Source: Paludisphaera rhizosphaerae
Lineage (GTDB): Bacteria; Planctomycetota; Planctomycetia; Isosphaerales; Isosphaeraceae
Reading direction: 5' to 3'
NCBI RefSeq assembly: GCF_011065895.1
Contig: NZ_JAALCR010000007.1
Span: 186,001-250,000 of the forward strand
Length of the DNA: 64,000 nt
Of the stretch, positions 9,031 to 16,419 are shown piece by piece. A program made the translations under genes and the position numbers. The notes under the pieces are model-generated. The model was not told the origin of the DNA, ran no database searches, and saw only the letters and a list, made by a program, of their open reading frames with translations. The first letter of the stretch is position 1. Every line of letters begins with the position of its first letter.

Positions 9031-10028
9031 CAGTAATGCTCCCGATGCTTGCGGTAGAAGTCGACCGTGCGCCGGACCCCCTCCTCCAGCCCGACCCGAG
9101 GCGTCCAGCCGACGATTCGGCGGATCTTCCGGACGTCCGAGCAGAAATCGCCCGGCTCCTGCGCGGCCCGCTCCGGCGAGAACGGGGCGAACTCCCAACT
9201 GCTCCCCGGCACGGCGTTCGTGATCGTCTCGGCCAGCTCGCGGAACGAGTACGCCCGGTTGTTCCCCACGTTGAGGACCTCGCCGTACGCCGCCTCGGTC
9301 ACGGCGCATCGGAGCATCGCGTCCACGGCGTCGCTGACGTACACGAAGTCGCGGAGGTACGAGCCGTCGCCGTAAACCCGGATCACCTCGCCGTCGAGGG
9401 CCTGCCGGACGAACCAGTTGGCCACCCCGAACCGGTTGTGCCGCATCTGCGCCCGCTCGCCGTAGATGTTCGTCAGCCGCAACGTCACCGACCGCACGCC
9501 CTGGATGTCGTGGTAGATCTGAAAAAGCTGCTGCGCCGTCAGGCTCGACAGCTCATAGATCCCCTTGGGCCGGACCGGCTGCTCCTCGTTGACCGGCAGC
9601 ATCACGGCCGATCCGTACTCTCCCCGCGTCCCGCTGTAAACCAGCCGCACGCCCGGGTTGTGGCGGCGGCAGGCCTCCAGCAGGTTGGCCGTTCCCTTGA
9701 TGTTGATGTCGATGTCGATGAACGGATTGGTCTGACTCAGGACGTGGTCGTTCTGCCCGGCGAGGTGAAAAATGAAATCTTGTCCTCGGATGAGGAATTT
9801 CAGGCTCGACTCGCCGCGGATGTCGCTGAAGTTGACAGTGACCTGATCTTTGACATCCCGGATGTTGAATAGATTGCCGCCGTGATCGTCGAGCATCGCG
9901 TCCAGAATCGTTACGCGGGCTCCGAGATCGACGAGACGGATCGCGAGGTTGCTGCCGAGAAATCCCAGTCCTCCCGTGACGAGGACGCTTCGGTCTCGGA
10001 ATTGATCGAGCCCCTGATCCTGATGCAT
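9027..10028 (-). CDS. NAD-dependent nucleotide-sugar epimerase/dehydratase (extended SDR)
   Basis: The protein has 333 residues. The nucleotide-binding motif is TGGLGFLG (about 18-25), followed by [23 protein letters not shown], and [13 protein letters not shown], all landmarks of extended SDR sugar epimerases/4,6-dehydratases. The expected catalytic YxxxK reads YELSS: the lysine is replaced by serine, checked at the DNA level (TAT GAG CTG TCG AGC). Activity may therefore be altered. The start ATG 10028 has GGAGGCGGAG just upstream. Its first 118 bases overlap the end of the preceding glycosyltransferase gene in another frame. Confidence 0.9.
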   Translation of the reverse strand: MHQDQGLDQFRDRSVLVTGGLGFLGSNLAIRLVDLGARVTILDAMLDDHGGNLFNIRDVKDQVTVNFSDIRGESSLKFLIRGQDFIFHLAGQNDHVLSQTNPFIDIDINIKGTANLLEACRRHNPGVRLVYSGTRGEYGSAVMLPVNEEQPVRPKGIYELSSLTAQQLFQIYHDIQGVRSVTLRLTNIYGERAQMRHNRFGVANWFVRQALDGEVIRVYGDGSYLRDFVYVSDAVDAMLRCAVTEAAYGEVLNVGNNRAYSFRELAETITNAVPGSSWEFAPFSPERAAQEPGDFCSDVRKIRRIVGWTPRVGLEEGVRRTVDFYRKHREHYW

Positions 10029-10957
10029 GGCTGCTCCGCCTCCTGAAGAACCTCGCGGACGACGAACTGGGGCGTCTGGTTCCCCGATAGGAACAGCCGC
10101 CCGATGTACTCGCCGACGACGCCGAGCATCATCAATTGCACGCCGGAGAACGTCAGCAGCGTGACCACGATCGACGCCCATCCCACGGGCGTTCCGGGCC
10201 GCAGAATCCACTCAATCGTCGTCGCCACGCCCAGCGCCACGCCCAACAGGCTGGCCACAAAGCCGGCGAACGTGCTCACCCGCAAGGGAAGCACGGAGAA
10301 GTTGACGAACATGTTGAGCCAAAGCGCTAACAGCTTGCGCAGCGTATAGTTGGATCGCCCCACCGTGCGCGGGTCGTGCCGCACCTGGAGGACGCCGATC
10401 CGCCGCGTGCAGCGCAGGATCAGGCCGTCGATGTACGGATACGGCCCGGTGTATCGCAGCACCTCGTTGACCGTGAACCGGTTCATGCACTTGAAGCTGG
10501 AGAGGTAAAGCCCTGGCGGCTTGTCCAGCAGAACCGTGGCCACCCGATCGTTGAACCGGCTCCCCAGGTTGCGAAACCAGTGGTGGTGCTTGCGTTCGTA
10601 GCGGGTGTAGACCACGTCGTAGTCGTGCCTGGCGGCGTGCGCGACGAGCCGGCGAACCTCCTCGGGAGGGTTCTGGAAGTCGTCGTCCATCACGACGACA
10701 TGCGATCCCGTGGTGTGCCGAAGACCCGCCATCACCGCGTTGTGCTCGCCGAAGTTCTTCGCCAGCTCAACGTAAACGACGTGCTCCGGATAACGCTCCT
10801 GAAGCGTCCGGCAGACCACGCCGCTGTGGTCTGGGCTGCCGTCGTTGACCAGCACGATCTGAAGTCCGTCGCGGTCGAGGACCTCCACCAGCCGAGTCAC
10901 CAGCGGACCGATCGTCTCGGCTCCGTTGTAAACTGGGATAACGATGCTGCAAGACAT
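9911..10957 (-). CDS. GT2 glycosyltransferase, polyprenyl-phosphate type (ArnC/DPM1-like)
   Basis: The protein has 348 residues. The N-terminal GT-A domain has SIVIPVYNG, LVNDGSPD and the metal-binding VVMDDDFQNPP (DDD at 91-93). Two C-terminal membrane helices follow at about 230-310. This is the architecture of enzymes that load a sugar onto undecaprenyl (or dolichyl) phosphate. The start ATG 10957 is preceded by GAAAGGACG; upstream in-frame codons do not look coding. The normal family C-terminus would be near QFVVREVL, but the frame continues about 40 polar residues into the epimerase gene. It is the first gene of the operon. Confidence 0.92.
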   Translation of the reverse strand: MSCSIVIPVYNGAETIGPLVTRLVEVLDRDGLQIVLVNDGSPDHSGVVCRTLQERYPEHVVYVELAKNFGEHNAVMAGLRHTTGSHVVVMDDDFQNPPEEVRRLVAHAARHDYDVVYTRYERKHHHWFRNLGSRFNDRVATVLLDKPPGLYLSSFKCMNRFTVNEVLRYTGPYPYIDGLILRCTRRIGVLQVRHDPRTVGRSNYTLRKLLALWLNMFVNFSVLPLRVSTFAGFVASLLGVALGVATTIEWILRPGTPVGWASIVVTLLTFSGVQLMMLGVVGEYIGRLFLSGNQTPQFVVREVLQEAEQPCIRIRGSINSETEASSSREDWDFSAATSRSVSSISEPA

Positions 10958-12222
10958 TGCCGTCACGTCCTTTCCATCAAATCGTCGCTCGTCGCTATTC
11001 TGCCCACCGGATAGCGCTCCCTCGATCAACGGTCCGCCGTCGGACCTTCGAGGACGCAGCGGTGACGCCGCCTTCGCTGAACAGCCGGCCCGTCTCCAGG
11101 CCGCAGCTTCTTGATGTTGGGAGCTGACAGAGGATGGGAAGCGGCGACGAGGTCGTCGTCACGACCCGCCTGAAGCGTCTGAGCGGTCGAGTACGACCGC
11201 CTCGAAGCGCGAGATCGCGCTCCGGCCCCGCCGAGGTCGGCGAGCAGACGCTGCAGATCCGTCAACAACGAGGGCGACAGAGCTCGATCGTGAGCGAAGT
11301 GAACATGACAGGCTGGCGGGCTGCGGGAGAGCCTATTCGCACAGCGTCCGGGGAGGACGCCGACGAATCGAGCAGGCGGACGCAATCGGCGAGGCCGAAC
11401 ATCAGACAGTCGAGCGGTCCCTTCGTCGGTGTGGCCTTGAAGGCGATGAAAAACGCCCGGCAACGGTCCGTGCGACCGCGACGCCCCGGCAGGTGAGAAG
11501 CCTCACCCGCCTTCGACGCCTTGATCCGACAAACCGCTGCTCCTCGCGACGCGCAGGCCGCGGGCCGCAGAACCGACGCGCCCGGATCCTGCTTCGTCGA
11601 CTGGGGCCCAGCCGCAACCGGCCGGAGCATCAAGCCCGGCACGATCGCGTGCGCCACAAACGACTGGGCGATCACGAGCCACACCACCAAACAGGCTTTA
11701 CGCTTGTGATTGCGGATCAAAACGAAAACCCTGGCCGCGGAGGGAGAGGCCGACGCCTTCAAAGCTTGGCGTGTAAGCACAACCAGCCCGAGGTGAAAAC
11801 CGCCATGCCCCTATTAGTGACTTACACGCCGCGCCGAGCAAGAAGAAAAGGGGCTTTCGGACTAGATTTCCGCATCTTAATATCCTAAGCACTACGGAGT
11901 TACGGCGACGCTAGCGAGTCATGCAACCGCGCATCGAAGCTGGCGAACCGGCCATTCTCGGCGAAAACCTGGGGCCCCCGCCCAGCCCTGAAGCACGAAA
12001 AAACGTCTCGGCCGCGCTTGTCCGGTTTAATCAGGAGGCGCGGCCGTATTCATGCGCAAAGGCGCTAAAACCCTGGAATCAGGATGAAGCCCCGGCTATC
12101 CTGAACCCGAAGCACGCTCAATGATCTGAAATTCATTCCCGCCTCTCGCTTGCTTGCTCGTGCATTCGTTGGTCAACGCCTACCGTCCGCCGCGGCCGAG
12201 TCCGCCGAACAGGGGTCTGCGC
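10958..12222. other. Long intergenic region between divergent operons
   Basis: About 1.27 kb lies between the minus-strand glycan operon and the plus-strand DUF1501 gene. It must hold both promoters. I see no convincing coding region. An inverted repeat (GGCGTGTAAG at 11768-11777 with CTTACACGCC at 11821-11830) and a locally AT-richer stretch at about 11865-11895 are the only notable features. A 172-codon minus-strand frame at 11262-11780 has a GTG start and one hydrophobic stretch but no family resemblance or ribosome-binding site, and I leave it uncalled. Confidence 0.5.
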
Positions 12223-13599
12223 ATGCTCAAGCTCACCGGCGAAGGCCGCACCACGACCTGCGACGGCGCGACCCGTCGCGACTTCCTCCAGGCCGGCGCC
12301 CTGGGGGCGATCGGTTTCGGCCTGCCACAATGGTTCGCGGCGAAGGCCGCCGGGGCGGTCAAGCCCGGGGCCGAGGACCGCTCCTGCATCATGATCTTCA
12401 ACCTGGGAGCCCCCAGCAACACGGACCTCTGGGACATGAAGCCGGACGCCCCCGCCGAGATCCGCGGGCCGTTCAAGCCGATCGCCAGCAAGGCCCCGGC
12501 GATCCAGTTCTCTGAGATCCTCCCCCGCCACGCCGCGATCGCCGACAAGATTTCGCTGGTCCGATCCTGCCATCACACCGGCGCGGCGGTGCACGACGCC
12601 GGCTGGCAGGTCATGCAGACGGGCCGGATCTTCTCCGGCGGCGTCAACACGCCCCACATCGGCTCGGTCGTCGGCCGCCTCAAGGGCCGCAAGACCGACC
12701 TGCCGCCGTTCGTCGTCCTGCCCGAGTTGATGGGCCGGGGCGGCGGCAACCTCCCCAACGGCCAATCGGGCGGGTTCCTGGGGAAGGCCTACGACCCGTT
12801 CGTCCTGAACGCCGACCCCTCCAAGCCCGGCTTCCGCGCCCCCGACCTGCTCCCCACGCCGGAGATGGGGAGCGTCCGGCTGGACCGCCGTCGCAAGATC
12901 CGCGAGCTGGTGGACGACGCCGTCTCGACCTTCGAGGCCTCAGAGGACGCCGCCCTGCTCGGCGAGGACTTCCAGTCCGCCTTCCGCCTGATGAGCAGCC
13001 CCGAGGCCCGCGAGGCGTTCGACCTGGGCCGTGAGCCCTCCGAGGTCCGCGAGCGCTACGGGATGACCCGGCTCGGCCAGTCCTGCCTGCTGGCCCGCCG
13101 TCTGGTGGAGGCGGGCGTCCGGTTCGTCACCGTCAACGCATTCCTGACCGTCTTCGACGAGATCACCTGGGACATCCACGGCTCGAAGCCGTTCACCTCG
13201 ATCGAGGGGATGCGCGACATCGTCTGCCCGATGTACGACCAGGCGTACTCCGCCCTGATCGAGGACCTGGACCGCCGCGGGATGCTCGATTCGACGCTCG
13301 TCTGCAACCTCGCCGAGTTCGGCCGGACGCCCCGGATCAACCCGGCGGGGGGTCGCGACCACTGGCCGCTTTGCTACACGGTGGGGTTCGCCGGCGGCGG
13401 CGTGCAAGGAGGCCGCGTCGTCGGCGCCAGCGACCCGATCGGCGCCGTGCCGGCCGACCGGCCGACCTCGCCGGGGGACGTGGCGGCGACCATCTTCCAC
13501 TGCCTCGGCCTGGACCTGGAAGCCACCCTCCCCGGCCCCGCCGGCCGGCCCTTCCCGCTCGTCGACTTCGGCTGCCGAGAGATCCGCGAACTGTTCTGA
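12223..13599 (+). CDS. DUF1501 domain protein with twin-arginine signal
   Basis: The protein has 458 residues. A twin-arginine signal, TRRDFLQAGALG (RR at 18-19), leads into a sulfatase/alkaline-phosphatase-like fold typical of DUF1501. Family landmarks are FNLGAPSNTDLWDMKPDAP, ARRLVEAGVRFVTVN, CNLAEFGRTPRIN, GRDHWPLCYTVGFAGGGVQGG. These are exported proteins of unknown reaction, almost always encoded next to DUF1549/DUF1553 cytochrome-like genes in planctomycetes, as here. I chose ATG 12223 (AGGGG about 8 bases upstream) because it places the Tat motif near the N-terminus. Confidence 0.9.
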   Translation: MLKLTGEGRTTTCDGATRRDFLQAGALGAIGFGLPQWFAAKAAGAVKPGAEDRSCIMIFNLGAPSNTDLWDMKPDAPAEIRGPFKPIASKAPAIQFSEILPRHAAIADKISLVRSCHHTGAAVHDAGWQVMQTGRIFSGGVNTPHIGSVVGRLKGRKTDLPPFVVLPELMGRGGGNLPNGQSGGFLGKAYDPFVLNADPSKPGFRAPDLLPTPEMGSVRLDRRRKIRELVDDAVSTFEASEDAALLGEDFQSAFRLMSSPEAREAFDLGREPSEVRERYGMTRLGQSCLLARRLVEAGVRFVTVNAFLTVFDEITWDIHGSKPFTSIEGMRDIVCPMYDQAYSALIEDLDRRGMLDSTLVCNLAEFGRTPRINPAGGRDHWPLCYTVGFAGGGVQGGRVVGASDPIGAVPADRPTSPGDVAATIFHCLGLDLEATLPGPAGRPFPLVDFGCREIRELF

Positions 13600-13666
13600 T
13601 AACACCCGAGGCGCTCCGACCATGATGCCTGATCGTTACGCCTTTTGGGGAACCTTGCCGAAAACC

Positions 13667-13822
13667 GTCTTCCCCCCTGGAGGGGGAAGACAGACCGCGA
13701 AGCGGTCAGATGAGGGGGACGACCGCCGTGGGATTGATGATCCTCGCCGGTGCCAGGTCCAACGCCGATCGTCCCCCTCATCCGGCCCTTCGGGCCACCT
13801 TCCCCCTCCAGGGGGGAAGGCC
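13667..13822. repeat. Inverted pair of palindromic REP-like units (family 1)
   Basis: Two copies of one element face each other: 13667-13738 and 13767-13822 (reverse orientation). Each has a first hairpin (arm like CTTCCCCC), a second short hairpin around GCGAAGC or CCGAAGG, and a tail like GATGAGGGGG. Stem bases differ between copies in a compensated way: GTCTTCCCCC pairs with GGGGGAAGAC in one, CCTTCCCCC with GGGGGAAGG in the other. The same element occurs at 41426-41590. This is REPIN/BIME architecture; no RAYT transposase is in the window. Confidence 0.8.
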
Positions 13823-13825
13823 GTT

Positions 13826-16345
13826 ATGGCGGCTCCCTCAAGATCCTTGACGGTGAAGTCGCTTATCGCCGCCTTCACCTTCGTTTCCGCCGCCCTCGCG
13901 CGGGCCGAGACTCCGCCGCCGATCGCGGCGCTCCCAGCCGAGGTCGCGCTGAGCACGCCCGCGAGCCGCCAGCGGCTGATCGTCCAGGAGTCGGCCCGCG
14001 GCGAGACCGGCGGCCAGATCGTCGAGGGGGTCTCCTGGTCGTCCAGCGACCCGGCCGTGGCCCAGGTCAAGGACGGCGTCGTGGAGCCCGTCGGGGACGG
14101 AGCCGCGACGATCACGGCCCGCGTCGGCGACCGTTCGGCCGACGTTAAGGTGACAGTCTCCGGAATGTCCCGCCCCTTCGAATGGTCCTTCCGCGGCCAC
14201 GTCCAGCCGGTGCTGGCGAAACAGGGGTGCAACTCGGGGGCCTGCCACGGGGCGCTCGCGGGCAAGGGAGGCTTCCGGCTCTCTCTGCAGGGGTACGACC
14301 CCGACGCCGACTTCTTCAACATCGTCAAGCAGGATCGCGGACGCCGCGTCGAGTTGAGCGACCCCGGCCGCAGCCTGTTCCTGGCCAAGCCCACCGGCGC
14401 GATCCCCCACAAGGGAGGAGTGAAGTTCGCGACCGACTCGCTCGAATACCGCATCCTCTCCGAGTGGATCGCCGCCGGCGCGCCGACCCCCTCCGAGACC
14501 GACCCGCGCGTCGAGCGCCTGGAAGTCGCCCCGTCGCGGTCGATCCAGAATGTCGGCCGGTCGCAGCAGGTTCTCGTCCGGGCCGTCTACACGGACGGTC
14601 GCACCGAGGACGTCACCCGTTGGGTCAAATGGTCGTCGGCCGACGAGTCCGTCTGCCGGATCGACGACCAGGGGAAGGTGCAGGTCGTCGGCCCCGGCGA
14701 GGGCGCCGTGGTCGCCTGGTTCGCCAGCAAGCTGGCGATCGCCCGCGTCACGGTCCCCTACAAGGGGGAGCCCGCCTCTTCCGGCGAGGTCGTCGACAAT
14801 CGCAAGCCCCGGAACTTCATCGACGAGAAGATCGACGAGCAGCTCGCCAGGCTGGCTCTGCCGGCCTCGCCCGCCTGCACCGACGCCGAGTTCCTTCGCC
14901 GCGCGTTCATCGACGCCGTCGGCCGGACGCCGACCGCCGACGAGGTCCGCGCGTTTCTGGCCGACCCCTCGGAAGATCGCCGCGACGCCCTCGTCGACCG
15001 CCTGCTCGCCTCGCCGGAGTTCGTCGACTACTGGACCTACAAGTGGTGCGACGTCCTGACCCTCAACGGCACGCGGCTCCGCCCCGCGGCGCTCAAGGCG
15101 TACTACCAGTGGGTCCGCAAGCAGGTGGCCGACAACGTCCCCTGGGACCGCTTCGTCCGCGAGATCGTCACCTCCGCCGGCGAGAGCGTGGAGAACGGGG
15201 CGACCAATTTCTACGCCCTCAGCCAGTCGCCCGAGGACATGACCGAGAACGTCAGCCAGGCGTTTTTGGGCCTCTCGATCGGCTGCGCCAAGTGCCACAA
15301 TCACCCGCTCGAAAAATGGACCAACGACCAGTACTACGGCATGGCCAGCCTGTTCGCCCGGGTCCGCGCCAAGGGCTGGGGCGGCGAGGGTCGCAACGGC
15401 GACGGCCTCCGCACGCTGTACGTGGCGGAGTCCGGTGAACTCGTCCAGCCCCGAACCGGCAAGCCCCAGCCGCCGACGCCGCTCGACGGCGGGTCGCTGG
15501 CCTTCGACGATCCGGCCGACCGCCGCGTCGCGCTGGCGAAATGGCTCACGGCCCCGGAGAACCCGTACTTCGCCCGGTCGATCGCCAACCGGGTCTGGGC
15601 GAACTACTTCGGCGTCGGCCTGGTTGAGCAGGTCGACGACATGAGGGCGACGAACCCGGCCAGCAACGAGGCGTTGCTCTCGGCGACGGCGGCGTTCGTG
15701 GTCGAGAAGAAGTTCGACCTCAAGGCGCTGATGAGGGAGATCCTCCGGTCGAACGCCTACCAGCGATCGAGCAAGCCGCTGGCCGGCAATGAGCCCGAGC
15801 ATCGATTCTACTCGCGCTACTACCCCCGGCGGATGATGGCCGAGGTCCTGCACGACGCGATCGTCCAGGCGACCGACGCGCCGACGAAGTTCGAGTTCAT
15901 CGGCTTCCCCGGCGGCGATAAGGAAAAGACCGACTTCTACCCGCCCGGCACCCGGGCGATCCAGCTTTACGACGCGGCCGTGGAGAACCCGTTCCTCCAG
16001 TCGTTCGGCCGCAACCCGCGGCGGATCGTCTGCGAGTGCGAACGCTCCGACGAGCCGACGATGGCCCAGGTGCTGCACCTGTCCAACGGCACGACCCTCA
16101 ACGAGAAGCTCCACGTCAAGGAGGGCCGGATCCATCGCCTGATCCGCCTCCGCCGAACGGGGATGTCGGACGCGGCGCTGATCGACGAGTTGTACCTCTG
16201 GTCCCTCGCCCGCTTCCCAACTGCCGCCGAACGCACGAAGCTCCAGGACCTCCTCCCCCCGCCCAACGACCCGACCGAAGTCGAGGTGGTCGAGGATCTG
16301 GCCTGGGGGCTGATGAGCAGCCGGGAGTTCTTGTTCAATCACTGA
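13826..16345 (+). CDS. DUF1549/DUF1553 (PSCyt) protein with Ig-like domain
   Basis: The protein has 839 residues. A signal peptide (1-27) is followed by a bacterial Ig-like (Big_2) domain at about 30-112, a cytochrome-like motif CNSGACH (135-141), a second Big_2-like segment, the DUF1549 domain, a canonical heme motif GCAKCHNHP (C487, C490, H491), and the DUF1553 domain (ANRVWANYFGVGLVEQVDD). These exported planctomycete proteins are thought to be c-type cytochromes acting with DUF1501 proteins; the reaction is unknown. The start ATG 13826 begins right at the signal peptide; the frame upstream runs through a repeat. Its only ribosome-binding site lies in the repeat's hairpin arm. Confidence 0.9.
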   Translation: MAAPSRSLTVKSLIAAFTFVSAALARAETPPPIAALPAEVALSTPASRQRLIVQESARGETGGQIVEGVSWSSSDPAVAQVKDGVVEPVGDGAATITARVGDRSADVKVTVSGMSRPFEWSFRGHVQPVLAKQGCNSGACHGALAGKGGFRLSLQGYDPDADFFNIVKQDRGRRVELSDPGRSLFLAKPTGAIPHKGGVKFATDSLEYRILSEWIAAGAPTPSETDPRVERLEVAPSRSIQNVGRSQQVLVRAVYTDGRTEDVTRWVKWSSADESVCRIDDQGKVQVVGPGEGAVVAWFASKLAIARVTVPYKGEPASSGEVVDNRKPRNFIDEKIDEQLARLALPASPACTDAEFLRRAFIDAVGRTPTADEVRAFLADPSEDRRDALVDRLLASPEFVDYWTYKWCDVLTLNGTRLRPAALKAYYQWVRKQVADNVPWDRFVREIVTSAGESVENGATNFYALSQSPEDMTENVSQAFLGLSIGCAKCHNHPLEKWTNDQYYGMASLFARVRAKGWGGEGRNGDGLRTLYVAESGELVQPRTGKPQPPTPLDGGSLAFDDPADRRVALAKWLTAPENPYFARSIANRVWANYFGVGLVEQVDDMRATNPASNEALLSATAAFVVEKKFDLKALMREILRSNAYQRSSKPLAGNEPEHRFYSRYYPRRMMAEVLHDAIVQATDAPTKFEFIGFPGGDKEKTDFYPPGTRAIQLYDAAVENPFLQSFGRNPRRIVCECERSDEPTMAQVLHLSNGTTLNEKLHVKEGRIHRLIRLRRTGMSDAALIDELYLWSLARFPTAAERTKLQDLLPPPNDPTEVEVVEDLAWGLMSSREFLFNH

Positions 16346-16359
16346 TCTATCAACGACGA

Positions 16360-16380
16360 CGGCCTTCCCCCCTCGCGGGG
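16360..16380. repeat. Half of a family-1 REP-like hairpin
   Basis: The segment CCTTCCCCCCTCGCGGGGG matches the first hairpin of the element at 41426 but lacks the second hairpin and tail. It lies in the 74-base gap between the DUF1549 and cytochrome-WD40 genes and is probably a decayed copy. Confidence 0.5.
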
Positions 16381-16419
16381 GTGTATGGTCCCGGAACACC
16401 ACCTGTCGACCAAGGGCCG

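Noticed and set aside
11262-11780. Minus-strand open frame of 172 codons in the long intergenic region
   Set aside because: It has a GTG start without a ribosome-binding site, no recognisable domain, and an amino-acid mix typical of chance frames in GC-rich DNA.
13838-16402. Very long antisense frame opposite the DUF1549 gene (also 17749-19827, 22682-25360 and 60236-62446)
   Set aside because: These are mirror frames produced by strong GC bias at third codon positions. The sense strands carry clear domains, the antisense ones none.
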